Notes: generated by a model not told the origin, from the letters alone. A stretch of 64,000 nucleotides of DNA from Undibacterium umbellatum (GCF_014284125.1 NZ_JACOFX010000001.1:868001-932000); one strand, 5' to 3'; shown: positions 8,438 to 17,640, numbered from the stretch's first letter. Numbers and translations are program-made.

Positions 8438-9763
8438 TTAGGGCGCTTGCAGCGGTAAGGAAATGATGAATCTGGCACCACCAAATTGCCCTTCTTGCAC
8501 GACAATTTGCCCGCCATGTGCCGCAATTGCTTTTCTGGTAATCGCCAGGCCCAGGCCAAAACCCCCTGTGTTGCGATCGCGGCTACGGTCCAACCTGTAA
8601 AAAGCCTCAAAGATGCGCTCTCTCTCGGCTGCGGGTATCCCTGGGCCATCATCTTCCAGCACAATTTCCACCGTACTGTCTGTTCTTTTTGCGACCAGCC
8701 AGATACGGCCACTGGTGTACTTGGCAGCATTGCGCAAAAGATTGCTGACAGCCCGCATCAGCAAGCGCTGGTCTGCCCGCAAGCTGCCAAGATCGGTTGC
8801 CAAATCCATCACCAGTTGATGCTCGGCCAGCACATGCTGCAAGCCCGCCACGCAATTCTTAAGGCTGTCGCTCAATTCAATTTCACTGCAGTTGTGCTTG
8901 GCGTCATGATCCAGCTGATCCAGCTTACCCAAATCCAGCAATTCACTGACCAGCGCATTCAGTTCAGCGACATCCGCTTCCATGGCTTGCATGCGCGGTT
9001 CAAGTTGCGGATTTTTTGCTGCATTTCTCAATAGTTCCAAAGCAAACTCCAGCCTGGCGATGGGCGTGCGCAACTCATGCGATACCGAATGCAAAAGATT
9101 TTTTTGCGCCTCCAGCAAAGCTTCTATGCGCGTCGCCATCTGGTTCATGCGCTGCGCCAGTGGGTAGATGCTGTCGCGCTCACTGGTCTGTGCCCTGACT
9201 TTCAAATGACCGGCACCAAATTCATCGGCAACTTTTTCCAGGGCCTGCAAACCGCGCCAGTGCGTGCTGGACCAGATCGCAATCGGGATCAGCAGGCACA
9301 ATGCAACGATGATGTAGCGCAGCGCTTCGGTTTTTAATACGGGGGCGACATTGATGGGTAATTCCTGGGCGTGGATGACTTCTTCATCACTGCCGATATA
9401 TCGTTCGCCCTTCAAATCGACACGACGGTAAAAAGACTTGCCTGCGACATCTATGACGACTTCACCGCGCATGAGTTGCGCCTGTTTTGCTGCCACCACT
9501 TTGGCTTGCGCAGACTGCAGGGGTATCAGTTCCAGTCTCGCGTGGGTGATTTCTCTGATCTTGTTGAGGCGAGTCAGCCATTCATCAGGCCCGGCCTGAT
9601 CGACATATTCCGTCAATAATAAAATTTGTCCTGATGCCTGTTGCTGCGCAACTTCATCCAGTGGGTCACCAAAAAACAGTGTGATGGAAGCGTAAATCGC
9701 CAGCGTGGCAACGCTAATGGACAGCATCACCAAGGCAAAAAAACGCAGGAACAGGCGATTCAT
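8438..9763 (-). CDS. Sensor histidine kinase, RstB-like
   Basis: A 441-residue membrane kinase. TM1 lies at about residues 7-30, followed by a periplasmic domain of about 110 residues, TM2 near 150-170 (YIIVALCLLIPIAIW), a HAMP linker, and a HisKA domain with the phospho-acceptor His in SVSHELRTPIARLEFALEL. The ATPase domain has N-box NLLRNAAKYT, G1 LEDDGPGIP and GFGLGLAI. The gene starts 3 bases after the response regulator stop, so they are one operon. The short sensor with TRLNKI and the PIARLEF H-box resembles RstB/CpxA-type kinases, which respond to envelope or ionic conditions. The signal is not determinable from sequence. Confidence 0.9.
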   Translation of the reverse strand: MNRLFLRFFALVMLSISVATLAIYASITLFFGDPLDEVAQQQASGQILLLTEYVDQAGPDEWLTRLNKIREITHARLELIPLQSAQAKVVAAKQAQLMRGEVVIDVAGKSFYRRVDLKGERYIGSDEEVIHAQELPINVAPVLKTEALRYIIVALCLLIPIAIWSSTHWRGLQALEKVADEFGAGHLKVRAQTSERDSIYPLAQRMNQMATRIEALLEAQKNLLHSVSHELRTPIARLEFALELLRNAAKNPQLEPRMQAMEADVAELNALVSELLDLGKLDQLDHDAKHNCSEIELSDSLKNCVAGLQHVLAEHQLVMDLATDLGSLRADQRLLMRAVSNLLRNAAKYTSGRIWLVAKRTDSTVEIVLEDDGPGIPAAERERIFEAFYRLDRSRDRNTGGFGLGLAITRKAIAAHGGQIVVQEGQFGGARFIISLPLQAP

Positions 9764-9766
9764 TTG

Positions 9767-10453
9767 CTAGTCCCAGGCAGACGGGCTGAACAGATAGCCC
9801 TCTCCCCAGACTGTCTTGATTTTATCGGCATGAGAGTCATCAAATTTGCGCCGCAAGCGGGATATTTTATTGTCGATGCTGCGGTCTAACCCATCAAATT
9901 CTATGCCGCGCATCTGTATCAGAATATCATTGCGCGACAAGACCTTCCCTGCTGCATCAGCCAGTACCAGCAGCAATTTGTATTCTGCACTATTCAAAGC
10001 AACCGGTTCATCGCGCCAGAACACGGTGCGGTCACCACGGCACAGGCGAAAAGCGCCAAATATCAGATCAGCATTTTCATCAACAGGCTCGTCCTTGACG
10101 CGCCTCAGCAAAGCGCGCAAACGCGCCAGCAATATCCTGGGCTGGACAGGTTTGTTGACATAATCATCGGCACCTTGTTCGAGACCAGAGACTTCATCAA
10201 AGGCATCTTCACGTGCAGTCAAAATCAAAATCGGCACGGCGCTGATGGCCCGCAACTGGCGACAAACCACCATGCCATCCATGCCTGGCAACATCAGATC
10301 CAGCACCACAATATCTGGCGAAGTTTGCTGAAAATGGCTCAGTGCCACATCGCCACGGCTGACGATATCTATCGTAAATTCATATTCACTCAGGTATTCG
10401 GCGACCAGTGCTGCGAGTTTTGCATCATCTTCCACCAGCATTACACGAAACAT
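9767..10453 (-). CDS. OmpR/RstA-family response regulator
   Basis: A 228-residue regulator. The receiver domain (1-120) has acidic pocket EDD at 8-10, phospho-acceptor Asp52 in VVLDLMLPGMDG, the Thr of LILTARED and the Lys of VNKPV. The C-terminal winged helix (about 135-225) contains LNSAEYKLLLVLADAAGKVLSR and the recognition helix region DRSIDNKISRLRRKF. GGAGG sits just before the ATG. It is first in the operon with the adjacent kinase and is likely its partner. The targets are unknown, although the divergently placed lipoprotein gene at 10738 is a candidate by position only. Confidence 0.92.
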   Translation of the reverse strand: MFRVMLVEDDAKLAALVAEYLSEYEFTIDIVSRGDVALSHFQQTSPDIVVLDLMLPGMDGMVVCRQLRAISAVPILILTAREDAFDEVSGLEQGADDYVNKPVQPRILLARLRALLRRVKDEPVDENADLIFGAFRLCRGDRTVFWRDEPVALNSAEYKLLLVLADAAGKVLSRNDILIQMRGIEFDGLDRSIDNKISRLRRKFDDSHADKIKTVWGEGYLFSPSAWD

Positions 10454-10737
10454 ACTTCCTCCTTTTTGCCCGCATTGTAGTCGAACAGGCCGCGATTTTA
10501 CGCAAAAAGCCCGCTCTGCTTGCGTGACTTACAATTTTCAGACAATTTCCCGGCAAGCCAGCCTCATCTGTCACGATCTACAAATTTGAGACAAATACTC
10601 TACATTTTGAGAACGTTTTCCTTTTCTGACGGCGCTATTCTCTGTCCCTATCAAGCCCTTATTAACTGATGACATCTTAAACTTGCAAGATCGCTATCTT
10701 ACTAGTTTAAGCCATGTCGCATCTTTAGGTTTTTCCC

Positions 10738-11463
10738 ATGAATTTGCCCAGACATCTATTTTTTGCAACTTTTGCAACCATTGCTGCGACTGTGCTGAGT
10801 GCCTGCGGAGGCAGCAGTGATTATATTCCCCAGCCCTTGCCTGCGCAGGTCAACATAGACTTCAGCACAGAACCGGCGGGCTGGATTTTTGGCACATCTG
10901 ACTTTACCAGCCAGACCAAGCCGACCGATATAGTCACGGAATACCGCAACCTGCCACTGCCATTTAGCGGCAAAGGTTTATACACTTATGGCACCAACCG
11001 CAGCGATGATTTATTTATCTATATCAAGAAAAAGTACGCGGGCTTCGCCCCCAATACCGAATATGCGTTGAGCTTTCAAACCACTGTAGTCAGCAATGTC
11101 GCTACTGGTTGCTATGGTGTGGGTGGTTCGCCTGGTGAAAGTGTCTGGCTATTCGGCGGAGTCTCCCCCACGGAACCATTGACGATACAAAAGGGAGATG
11201 ACTTTATCATGAACATAGACCGGGGCAACCAGGCTGGGCCGGGCAAGTATGCCACGGTGCTAGGCACCATAGGCAATGCCAGCACAGATTGTGGCAAAGC
11301 GCCCTATATGGAGAAAAAACTCAGCAATCAAACTCCTTTGAAGGTCAGGACCGAGGCAGATGGCAGCCTGTGGCTCTTGTTTGGCTTGGATTCCGGATTT
11401 GAATCAAGCAGCCACATCTATTACAAAAGCATCACAGTGAATGCCGTACCTGTCGTCAAATAA
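10738..11463 (+). CDS. Lipoprotein of unknown function
   Basis: A 241-residue protein with a lipoprotein signal peptide (FATFATIAATVLSACGG; Cys near residue 22). The mature domain has several aromatic and Asp-rich stretches and looks like a secreted beta-sandwich, for example a carbohydrate-binding-like fold, but I recognise no defined family. Two or three cysteines (GCYGVGG, TDCGKAP) may pair. It is divergent from the RstAB-like operon across 284 bases and is followed by a nested hairpin at 11473-11505. Confidence 0.6.
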   Translation: MNLPRHLFFATFATIAATVLSACGGSSDYIPQPLPAQVNIDFSTEPAGWIFGTSDFTSQTKPTDIVTEYRNLPLPFSGKGLYTYGTNRSDDLFIYIKKKYAGFAPNTEYALSFQTTVVSNVATGCYGVGGSPGESVWLFGGVSPTEPLTIQKGDDFIMNIDRGNQAGPGKYATVLGTIGNASTDCGKAPYMEKKLSNQTPLKVRTEADGSLWLLFGLDSGFESSSHIYYKSITVNAVPVVK

Positions 11464-11472
11464 GTGAATGCC

Positions 11473-11505
11473 GTGCCGTTTGCCTGTACGCCAGGCACGC
11501 GGCAC
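11473..11505 (+). other. Nested stem-loop after lipoprotein gene
   Basis: GTGCCG pairs with CGGCAC, and inside it TGCCTG pairs with CAGGCA. No T tract follows, so this is either a weak or Rho-linked 3' end or a processing structure. A second small hairpin (CTATTGT-GAAA-ACAATAG, 11517-11534) lies just before the next start codon and could occlude its ribosome site. Confidence 0.4.
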
Positions 11506-11544
11506 AGTAAAATTCTCTATTGTGAAAACAATAGATGAACCACC

Positions 11545-12210
11545 ATGTCAGCAGTTACACCTCCCACAGCAGATCAATCCGGCATTGCCGCCCAGATACA
11601 GACCAGCGCCCTGGAGGCAGGCATAGCTCAGCGCCTGGCACAACGGGACCAGGCAGTAGGGCCAGCATATCTTAAAGCAAAAAAAATTTTTGGCCACAAA
11701 CTGTCCATGCGCAATGCCACTGTAGCAGATGCAAGTTACATCGTCGCCTTGCGTACTGATGAACAAAAATCCAGGTTTATTTCCAGTACCTCAGCCAACG
11801 TAAAGCCACAAGAACAGTGGCTGGAAAAATATGCCCGCGATGACAAGCAAATCTACTTCATCATCCAGAATATGGAGGGAGAGAACATAGGTACTGTGCG
11901 CCTGTATGACCAGCAAGCAGACTCATTTTGTTGGGGTTCATGGATAATACAAGCAGGCTCAGCCAGCAGCAGCTCGATAGAATCGGCTTTGATGGTTTAC
12001 CACTATGCGCTGGCTTTGGGCTTCCAGCGCGCGCATTTTGATGTGAGAAAAGCCAATGAATCCGTCTGGAAATTCCATGAACGCTTTGGCGCAAAAAAAA
12101 CCGGCGAAACAGCAGAAGACTTGCACTACAGCATCGCAGCAAGCGATATCATCAGTTCCTTGAACAGGTATGCAAAATTCCTGCCCAAGGGAATACAAAT
12201 CCAGTTCTGA
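11545..12210 (+). CDS. GNAT-family N-acetyltransferase
   Basis: A 221-residue protein. Residues 1-50 are a variable leader, and the acetyltransferase fold (about 52-195) is of the RimJ/Acetyltransf_3 type: LSMRNATVADASYIVALR, IIQNMEGENIGTVRLYD, then ALALGFQRAHFDVRKANESVWKFHERFGA, in which the last block is the acetyl-CoA-binding helix and terminal strand. Enzymes of this subtype acetylate protein N-termini, amino sugars or small amines. The leader and isolated position give no substrate clue. It is separated from the upstream lipoprotein by about 80 bases containing two hairpins. Confidence 0.8.
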   Translation: MSAVTPPTADQSGIAAQIQTSALEAGIAQRLAQRDQAVGPAYLKAKKIFGHKLSMRNATVADASYIVALRTDEQKSRFISSTSANVKPQEQWLEKYARDDKQIYFIIQNMEGENIGTVRLYDQQADSFCWGSWIIQAGSASSSSIESALMVYHYALALGFQRAHFDVRKANESVWKFHERFGAKKTGETAEDLHYSIAASDIISSLNRYAKFLPKGIQIQF

Positions 12211-12236
12211 ATCAGCCGCGCAGGCGCTTCAGCTTA

Positions 12237-13181
12237 TCAGCCATCCTTGTTGATACGGCTGATCAGAGTCGCCAGAACCTGTTCAGCCTGGTCATTGGCA
12301 ACCTGGCAAGTACCCGCATTTTCATGACCACCGCCGCCAAACTCCAGCATCATTGGGCCAATATTGGTTTTCGAACTACGGTTCAAAATCGACTTGCCAG
12401 TGGCAAACACGGTATTCTGATTTTTCAAACCCCAAAGCACGTGGATGGAAATATTGGTCTCGGGGAATAGTGCATAGATCAGGAAGCGGTTACCGGCAAA
12501 AATGGTTTCCTCTTTGCGCAGATCAAGCACCACCAGGTTTTTATGCACGGTCGCACAGCGAAGTATCTGCTCCTTGCACTTATCTTCATGCTCAAAGTAC
12601 AGGTCCACCCTTTCCTTCACATCGGGGTTTTGCATTATTTCTGTGATGCTCTGCGTCTTGCACAGGTCTATCAATTCCATCATCAGATTGTAATTTGATA
12701 TCCTGAAATCGCGGAAACGCCCCAGGCCGGTACGCGCATCCATCAGGAAGTTCAGCAAATCCCAGTCTTGCGGATGCAAGACTTCCTGGCGATTGAATTG
12801 CGCAGAATCACCCTTATCGACCGCTGCCATCATGCTGTCCCAGGACGCCGGGAAAACTTTCAGTCCACCATAATAGTCATACACCACCCGCGCGGCTGAC
12901 GGTGCGTCTGGCATGATGACATGGTTTTTTCTGGTCCCACCATCAGCATTACGCAAGGTTTCTGACAAGTGATGGTCAAACGCCATATGTAGGCCATCTA
13001 CATAGGGCAAATTAGTGCTGATATCATTTTCAGTGACAACAATCTTGCCATCCTGCATATCTTTTGGATGCACAAAGAGTATGTCATCAATCAAATTCAG
13101 GTGCTTGAGCAAGACTGCACAAACCAGCCCGTCAAAGTCACTACGTGTAATCAAACGGAATTTCTTGGCATTATCAGACAT
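12237..13181 (-). CDS. DHH-family phosphoesterase
   Basis: A 314-residue cytosolic phosphoesterase of the DHH superfamily (RecJ, pApase, c-di-AMP/nanoRNA phosphodiesterases). Metal-binding motifs are RSDFDG (about residues 13-18) and FDHHLSE (about 68-74). The DHHA1 domain ends with the characteristic FGGGGHENAGTCQV. The substrate is likely a short oligonucleotide, a cyclic or bis-phosphorylated nucleotide, or polyphosphate. The moderate length without a CBS or DRTGG domain argues against a regulated pyrophosphatase. GGGGGAG precedes the ATG. It is monocistronic here. Confidence 0.85.
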   Translation of the reverse strand: MSDNAKKFRLITRSDFDGLVCAVLLKHLNLIDDILFVHPKDMQDGKIVVTENDISTNLPYVDGLHMAFDHHLSETLRNADGGTRKNHVIMPDAPSAARVVYDYYGGLKVFPASWDSMMAAVDKGDSAQFNRQEVLHPQDWDLLNFLMDARTGLGRFRDFRISNYNLMMELIDLCKTQSITEIMQNPDVKERVDLYFEHEDKCKEQILRCATVHKNLVVLDLRKEETIFAGNRFLIYALFPETNISIHVLWGLKNQNTVFATGKSILNRSSKTNIGPMMLEFGGGGHENAGTCQVANDQAEQVLATLISRINKDG

Positions 13182-13353
13182 GAATACTCCCCCAGTTTAG
13201 TGGTTTATTCCTGATACAACAAAACTCGCTTCGTAAAGGCTGGCACCTTTTGTTTAATGTAATCACTTTCCCTGCGCTTGTCCATAAAGTAAGTGAATAT
13301 GGAACAAGTCGTACCAATCACAAAGGGGCGCGCCCCTTTGTTGCACCTGAAAA

Positions 13354-13818
13354 CTAGCGCCTGCTGACCGTGTTATCATTGCCAGAAGTCTGCACTTGCG
13401 GCTCTTGGCCATTCAGCGCCTGCGCCCATTTGACCTGATTATCATTACCTACCACTTGCACCTTTCCGAGTTGTGCCACTGTGATCTGGTTATCGTTACC
13501 ATTCACCTTCACTTGCGGGCAAGTTCCACTCAGGTTAATCTGATTGCCATTGCCCTGTATGTACACAGGCTGGCCATTGCACTGCGTGCTTTTGCTCATG
13601 TCGTTACCATTCATCCGCAGGCCGTCTGCAGACGCAGCCTGCTTGCCGCTTACAGCGCCCACGCTGACACCTGGGGCTTTGACGTTGACATTCGTATTGG
13701 CCCCAGTATTCTGGTTCGTGTTCACGCTAATACCTGGCATGTTGATCGATACATCACCTGCATAGGCGCTTGCGCTTGCAAACATCACGACTGCCAATAA
13801 ATGCTTTTGAATCTTCAT
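13354..13818 (-). CDS. DUF3060-type periplasmic protein
   Basis: A 154-residue exported protein starting at MKIQKHLLAVVMF (signal peptide, cleavage after SAYA); an AAAGG site supports this Met over two upstream ones. The mature part has Asn-Gly-Asn/Asp repeats spaced about 18-20 residues apart (QGNGNQINLSG, NGNDNQITV, VGNDNQVKWA, SGNDNTVSRR), typical of DUF3060 beta-strand repeats that may stack like a small beta-solenoid. The function of the family is unknown. Two Cys (QCNG, TCPQ) flank the first repeats. It stands alone between stretches lacking genes. Confidence 0.75.
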   Translation of the reverse strand: MKIQKHLLAVVMFASASAYAGDVSINMPGISVNTNQNTGANTNVNVKAPGVSVGAVSGKQAASADGLRMNGNDMSKSTQCNGQPVYIQGNGNQINLSGTCPQVKVNGNDNQITVAQLGKVQVVGNDNQVKWAQALNGQEPQVQTSGNDNTVSRR

Positions 13819-13857
13819 TATTCTGCCTTTATTCATTTTAAGAAATTGATCAACCAA

Positions 13858-14186
13858 TTTATATATCTCATGAAGATGTGTCTCAAAACAACTTCATCAA
13901 AGCAAATGTGATGCATTGCTCGACAGTATTTGAGAAAACAATTGGGTTCCACCCATGAAGCAACAGTTGCTGAGCTTACAAGGGTGGGACAAGGCAGAAT
14001 GCTATCATAGTGCCGATAGCGACCCTGAAAATGGAAAATGCCGGCTTGCGCAAAGCAGAGAATCTGAGTGCTGTGCGTCCTGCGTTCTGAGCATGCTGCC
14101 TGGTAGCCCAGTTGCTAAGCGACCAAGAACTTGACAAACCTCTTGCTGCGATGTCACTCGGGTAAGTGTCCTCTGGCTGCGTTCAA
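13858..14186. other. Gap without a recognisable gene
   Basis: These 329 bases contain no convincing ORF or RNA. Part must hold the DUF3060 promoter. Nothing else stood out on either strand. Confidence 0.5.
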
Positions 14187-14597
14187 CTATTGATTGCGGC
14201 TTGGTTCATGGCCATCATATCGCGGTAAATTTGCATCCAGATCATCCCAGCTTGCTCTGGATGAGACAAAGTTATGAGAAATTGGCCTTTCAATTATCGC
14301 AGAGTCCAGAATACCCAACCTTAAGCGCAATTTTTCAGGAGCATGTTCATTGCTGCTAAAAATGGGGGAAGCACATACTTTGCAAAAATGTCGCTTTTTA
14401 CCCGGCGCTGTTTCGTAATGATGAATAGATTCCTGCCCGGTTTTTATCAGCATATCGCTGGTGCTGACAAAACCATTGGTCGCATATGCGGTTCCGCTAC
14501 TTTTCCTGCACTTTGAACAGTGACAATGAATAATAGCGTCTATCGCGCCGTGTACTTCCAATGTCACTGCGCCACAAAGACAACTACCTTGGTACAT
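14187..14597 (-). CDS. GFA-family (glutathione-dependent formaldehyde-activating-like) protein
   Basis: A 136-residue zinc protein of the GFA/CENP-V fold. The Cys pattern is complete: SCLCGAV near the N-terminus, HCHCSKCRKSSG for the second site, and FCKVCASPIF. The start at 14597 follows AAGGAG, whereas the longer frame adds 13 residues before the conserved MYQGSCLCGAV. GFA proteins bind two zinc ions; only some act on S-hydroxymethylglutathione, so a formaldehyde role should not be assumed. It is an isolated gene in an accessory stretch. Confidence 0.85.
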   Translation of the reverse strand: MYQGSCLCGAVTLEVHGAIDAIIHCHCSKCRKSSGTAYATNGFVSTSDMLIKTGQESIHHYETAPGKKRHFCKVCASPIFSSNEHAPEKLRLRLGILDSAIIERPISHNFVSSRASWDDLDANLPRYDGHEPSRNQ

Positions 14598-15043
14598 AGA
14601 TCTCCTTAACGCTAAGTTGATTGCGGTGGACCACATAGCCCGTCCAATTGTGGGCTATGGGTACAAAAAAAAATTTTGGTGTCGTGCTTAAAATTTGAGC
14701 GCAATTTCCGCATTTAAATGCCTGCAACGACTTTGCAATTTGCTTTTCGTCTAAGGTGGGCCTCGAATCGCGCTTCAGTTTTTTAAGTCGGACAGACTGC
14801 TAGAAGGATAAATAGTATCAAAGAACACCGTACCTAGTTACACACACCAACATTTATTCCCACAGTTGACATCAGTTTTTTACATTCAAGGCGGCACGGA
14901 TAGAAGGAACCCCTCAAGTATTTCGTTTCCTGCAAACTCGAACAACATTGAATTTACTTCATCATACGCTTGTCAGAGTTATATCCTTCTTACTGTCCCC
15001 TGCATATTCAAACAACACAATAAAAACGCTTTTCCATTTTCGG
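14598..15043. other. Gap without a recognisable gene
   Basis: This is 446 bases of noncoding-looking, partly AT-rich sequence. The only structure seen is an 8-bp inverted repeat, CATAGCCC / GGGCTATG, at 14634-14658 followed by an A-run, just upstream of the GFA gene. It could be an operator or a decayed terminator. Confidence 0.45.
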
Positions 15044-15463
15044 TTAGGCTGAGAATCCGTCTAATAGCTGTTGTATCTGGCTCAGCTCATAAGGCTTGGG
15101 TAACATATGGCAAGGAAAATTGACGTAAGAATGAATATGAGCACCATGACCTGATGAAATGATGATGTGCATGTCTGGTGCCTCGAGTATCGCTTGTTTC
15201 CCAAGAGCGATGCCGGACATGTTAGGTAAATTGATATCTGTTAGCAGCACTTGGTATCGTTGCTGCTGAAGCAACTCCAAGGCCTGCGCCCCACTCGCTG
15301 CTGCGGTGGGGATGTGCCCTATCATCGCCAGCATGTCGCAAAGCATTTCCAACAAATCCTGATTATCTTCAACAACCAGAATGCGCAAGCCAGTACACCT
15401 TTTATCTGCAGCGTCATTGGCGATGGCAGTGTGGAGTGCAGTAGCGGGAAACGGATTTAGCAT
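15044..15463 (-). CDS. Single-domain response regulator (CheY-like receiver)
   Basis: A 139-residue protein: an N-terminal leader of about 25 residues, then one receiver domain with VVEDN (acidic pocket), phospho-acceptor Asp76 in LLTDINLPNMSG, a Ser/Thr in IIISSGHG and the Lys of LPKPYE. There is no output domain, so it must act by protein contact or as a phosphate sink. Two kinases lie within 5 kb (16.4 and 17.9 kb), including one with its own receiver; the first is a plausible partner, by proximity only. Confidence 0.85.
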   Translation of the reverse strand: MLNPFPATALHTAIANDAADKRCTGLRILVVEDNQDLLEMLCDMLAMIGHIPTAAASGAQALELLQQQRYQVLLTDINLPNMSGIALGKQAILEAPDMHIIISSGHGAHIHSYVNFPCHMLPKPYELSQIQQLLDGFSA

Positions 15464-15934
15464 AATTACCTATCTGGACAAAAAATTGTCCTCACCAGTA
15501 GAGCATGGCAAGATCACAAGTGGGACAAGACCAAGCTGAATTAGTATTCGCCCCATTCGCCCCGCCTGACTAAGTCCCGTGCTGAACGAACATGATAGAT
15601 TAAGAAAAATAATCGACCAAATCTGTACGGTAGGTCACATGCGGTGTTACCAGTGGAGATATTCCATGCTGGAAGCATAGATTGCTCGGCACAAAATATG
15701 GAGACAATTTCAACTTAAACAAGGCCAGGTCAACCTGAAATTCCTGGTAAATTGAATATCAGTGCGTGGTAAGATTTTTCCTACAAATCAAGTCGCTGTT
15801 ATCCTGCATTCTACATCTGGAAATGTCACTATCATGGCAGGGCTATCGCGGCGTAGCTCTGACAAGTCATCTGTACTTCCTGCGCCGTTGTGGTCGAGAA
15901 AGTAAACAATCAGACTATTTTCAGAGGAGTCATC
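15464..15934. other. Intergenic region with a 13-bp motif repeated upstream of two genes
   Basis: These 471 bases lie between the divergent receiver and a small ORF, and no gene is seen in them. The motif CACTATCATGGCA at 15827-15839 recurs exactly at 16264-16276. Each copy ends 90-96 bases before a start codon (15935 and 16366). TATCAT within it is one base from a sigma-70 -10 hexamer. Confidence 0.45.
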
Positions 15935-16141
15935 ATGAGTGATTTTTTCAGTTTTCATTTTTCAACAAGAAATATAAACCTTGCTGCACGCCACGAACAG
16001 AGGATTACTCCAAGCATTACGGCAACGGATATGAGTCGTACACAGGAACCCAAAAATTTGACCCCCGCAAAGCAAAACATCCATTTGAAAAAAATGGAAG
16101 AGCGCAGTCGGCATTTGCGAACCATGTATTTCTCGAGTTAA
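15935..16141 (+). CDS. Small hypothetical protein (68 residues)
   Basis: An unrecognised basic small protein, MSDFFSFHFSTRNIN to RTMYFSS, with a strong AGAGGAG ribosome site seven bases before the ATG; that is the main reason to accept it. The C-terminal half is charged and probably helical (HLKKMEERSRHLR). No signal peptide or membrane segment is present. It carries the same 13-base upstream motif as the following kinase gene, suggesting shared control. Confidence 0.5.
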   Translation: MSDFFSFHFSTRNINLAARHEQRITPSITATDMSRTQEPKNLTPAKQNIHLKKMEERSRHLRTMYFSS

Positions 16142-16379
16142 ATTGAACAGCTTGCGCGATGACCTCACTCCGCCCAGCATTTGAGACTCGGAAGATTCTG
16201 TACCTGCCTGCTCCAGTCGAGATGAATGTGCTCTAGCGCACAGATTTGTTCAGTATCAGACTCCACTATCATGGCATGCGTCTGGCTTTATTGACGTAAC
16301 TCCCCATATCGGCATATCGCCGTAGACCTTCAATTGACAGGCATGGGATACACACGAGGCCTACCATGATGCACGATTT

Positions 16380-17549
16380 TTGATCGCCCATCGCGCAGAG
16401 CTTGAGCGTAGATGCCGCGAAAAAGTTTTAGCTCGATCAGGCAGATCGCCGAACAAGCAACAGCTGGAGCAAGGCATTCCCATGTTCCTGAATCAACTGA
16501 TACGCACGCTAGAGGCTGAACACCGGGGAACCACAGGTGAAGCACTGGCCATATCAGGTTCATCACTAGGCGAAGCTGATCAACAACCAGAACTTGGCGT
16601 AACTGCTGCAATTCATGGGGCTGATCTCTTGGCACTGGGTTACTCGATCAATGAAGTAGTTCATCATTACGGCGATCTTTGTCAGGCCGTATCAGATCTG
16701 TCGATCGATCTCAACGAAAAATTTGAACTCCATGAGTTCCGCACACTTAATCGTTGCCTTGACAACGGTATCGCCGACGCTGTGACAGGCTTTAGTGAAC
16801 ACCGAGACTTGGTGATTGCCGATGAACAGGCCTTGGAGGCGAACGAACGTTTAGGATTTTTTGCACATGAGCTTCGCAATTACTTGCACACCGCAATGCT
16901 GGCAATAGCGGCGATCAAGTCTGGCAATGTTGGTCTGAATGGTTCCACAGGAGGTGTGCTGGATCGCAGCATGGTGGGACTACGCGGCCTGATTGACCGT
17001 TCTCTCGCTGAAGTTCGAATAGGGCCTGGCATGATACTGCGCCGTGCAGTTTTCAATCTTGCAAATTTTATTGGAGAAGTGCAATATTCCTTTTCACTTG
17101 AAGCTGAACTGCTCAAGTGTAACTTTCACGTTGAACAAACTCCGGCCATACTAATGGTTGATGCCGACAAGGACCTGTTGTTCTCTGCGCTTGGCAATCT
17201 TCTACAAAATGCATTCAAATTTAGTGGCAAAGGAGGCGTGGTCACGCTTAGCGTTGGAACCAAAGATGACCGCATACGTATCAATGTCAAAGACAGTGGA
17301 CCTGGAATGAGCATGGAAGATACGCAGGGAATTTTCCTACCTTTCACACAGAGCGGCACCAACAAAAGCGGCCTGGGACTTGGGCTATCCATCGCACGAC
17401 GCAGTGTCGAAGCGAACGACGGATTACTGACTGTGGAAAGCCAGCCCGGACAAGGCTGTGTGTTCACGATTGATCTGCCTCGTCGATCAGTTACACAAGA
17501 AGACGTGCCGAATGCTGCGACAGTCAAGGGACGATGCGAAGACAGATGA
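16380..17549 (+). CDS. Sensor histidine kinase with RsbRD-like N-terminal domain; start frameshifted
   Basis: A 389-residue soluble kinase. Residues 1-150 form a helical, RsbR-like sensory domain (AELERRCREKVLARSGR, GIPMFLNQLIRTLE, GYSINEVVHHYGDLCQAV). The HisKA His lies in FFAHELRNYLHTAML, followed by an ATPase domain with NLLQNAFKFS, VKDSGPGMS and SGLGLGLSIARR. There is no membrane segment. The frame opens only with TTG at 16380. An ATG-ATG at 16366 is one base out of frame, and adding one T to the five-T run at 16377-16381 would give Met-Met-His-Asp-Phe-Leu-Ile-Ala-His, the usual start of this family as I recall it. So either a one-base deletion (real or sequencing) has damaged the start, or TTG is used. 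Confidence 0.75.
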   Translation: MIAHRAELERRCREKVLARSGRSPNKQQLEQGIPMFLNQLIRTLEAEHRGTTGEALAISGSSLGEADQQPELGVTAAIHGADLLALGYSINEVVHHYGDLCQAVSDLSIDLNEKFELHEFRTLNRCLDNGIADAVTGFSEHRDLVIADEQALEANERLGFFAHELRNYLHTAMLAIAAIKSGNVGLNGSTGGVLDRSMVGLRGLIDRSLAEVRIGPGMILRRAVFNLANFIGEVQYSFSLEAELLKCNFHVEQTPAILMVDADKDLLFSALGNLLQNAFKFSGKGGVVTLSVGTKDDRIRINVKDSGPGMSMEDTQGIFLPFTQSGTNKSGLGLGLSIARRSVEANDGLLTVESQPGQGCVFTIDLPRRSVTQEDVPNAATVKGRCEDR

Positions 17550-17640
17550 AAAGTGCCAGAGAGTCAGCAACGATACCTGTCAGTTTTCGCAGATTTTCAA
17601 TAATGAAATCTGGCGCAAATCACAGCTACCTCAGATTTAC

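Noticed and set aside
14634-14658. Terminator near GFA gene start
   Set aside because: The 8-bp inverted repeat has no upstream gene to end on either strand and lies at the start of the GFA gene; kept only as gap content.
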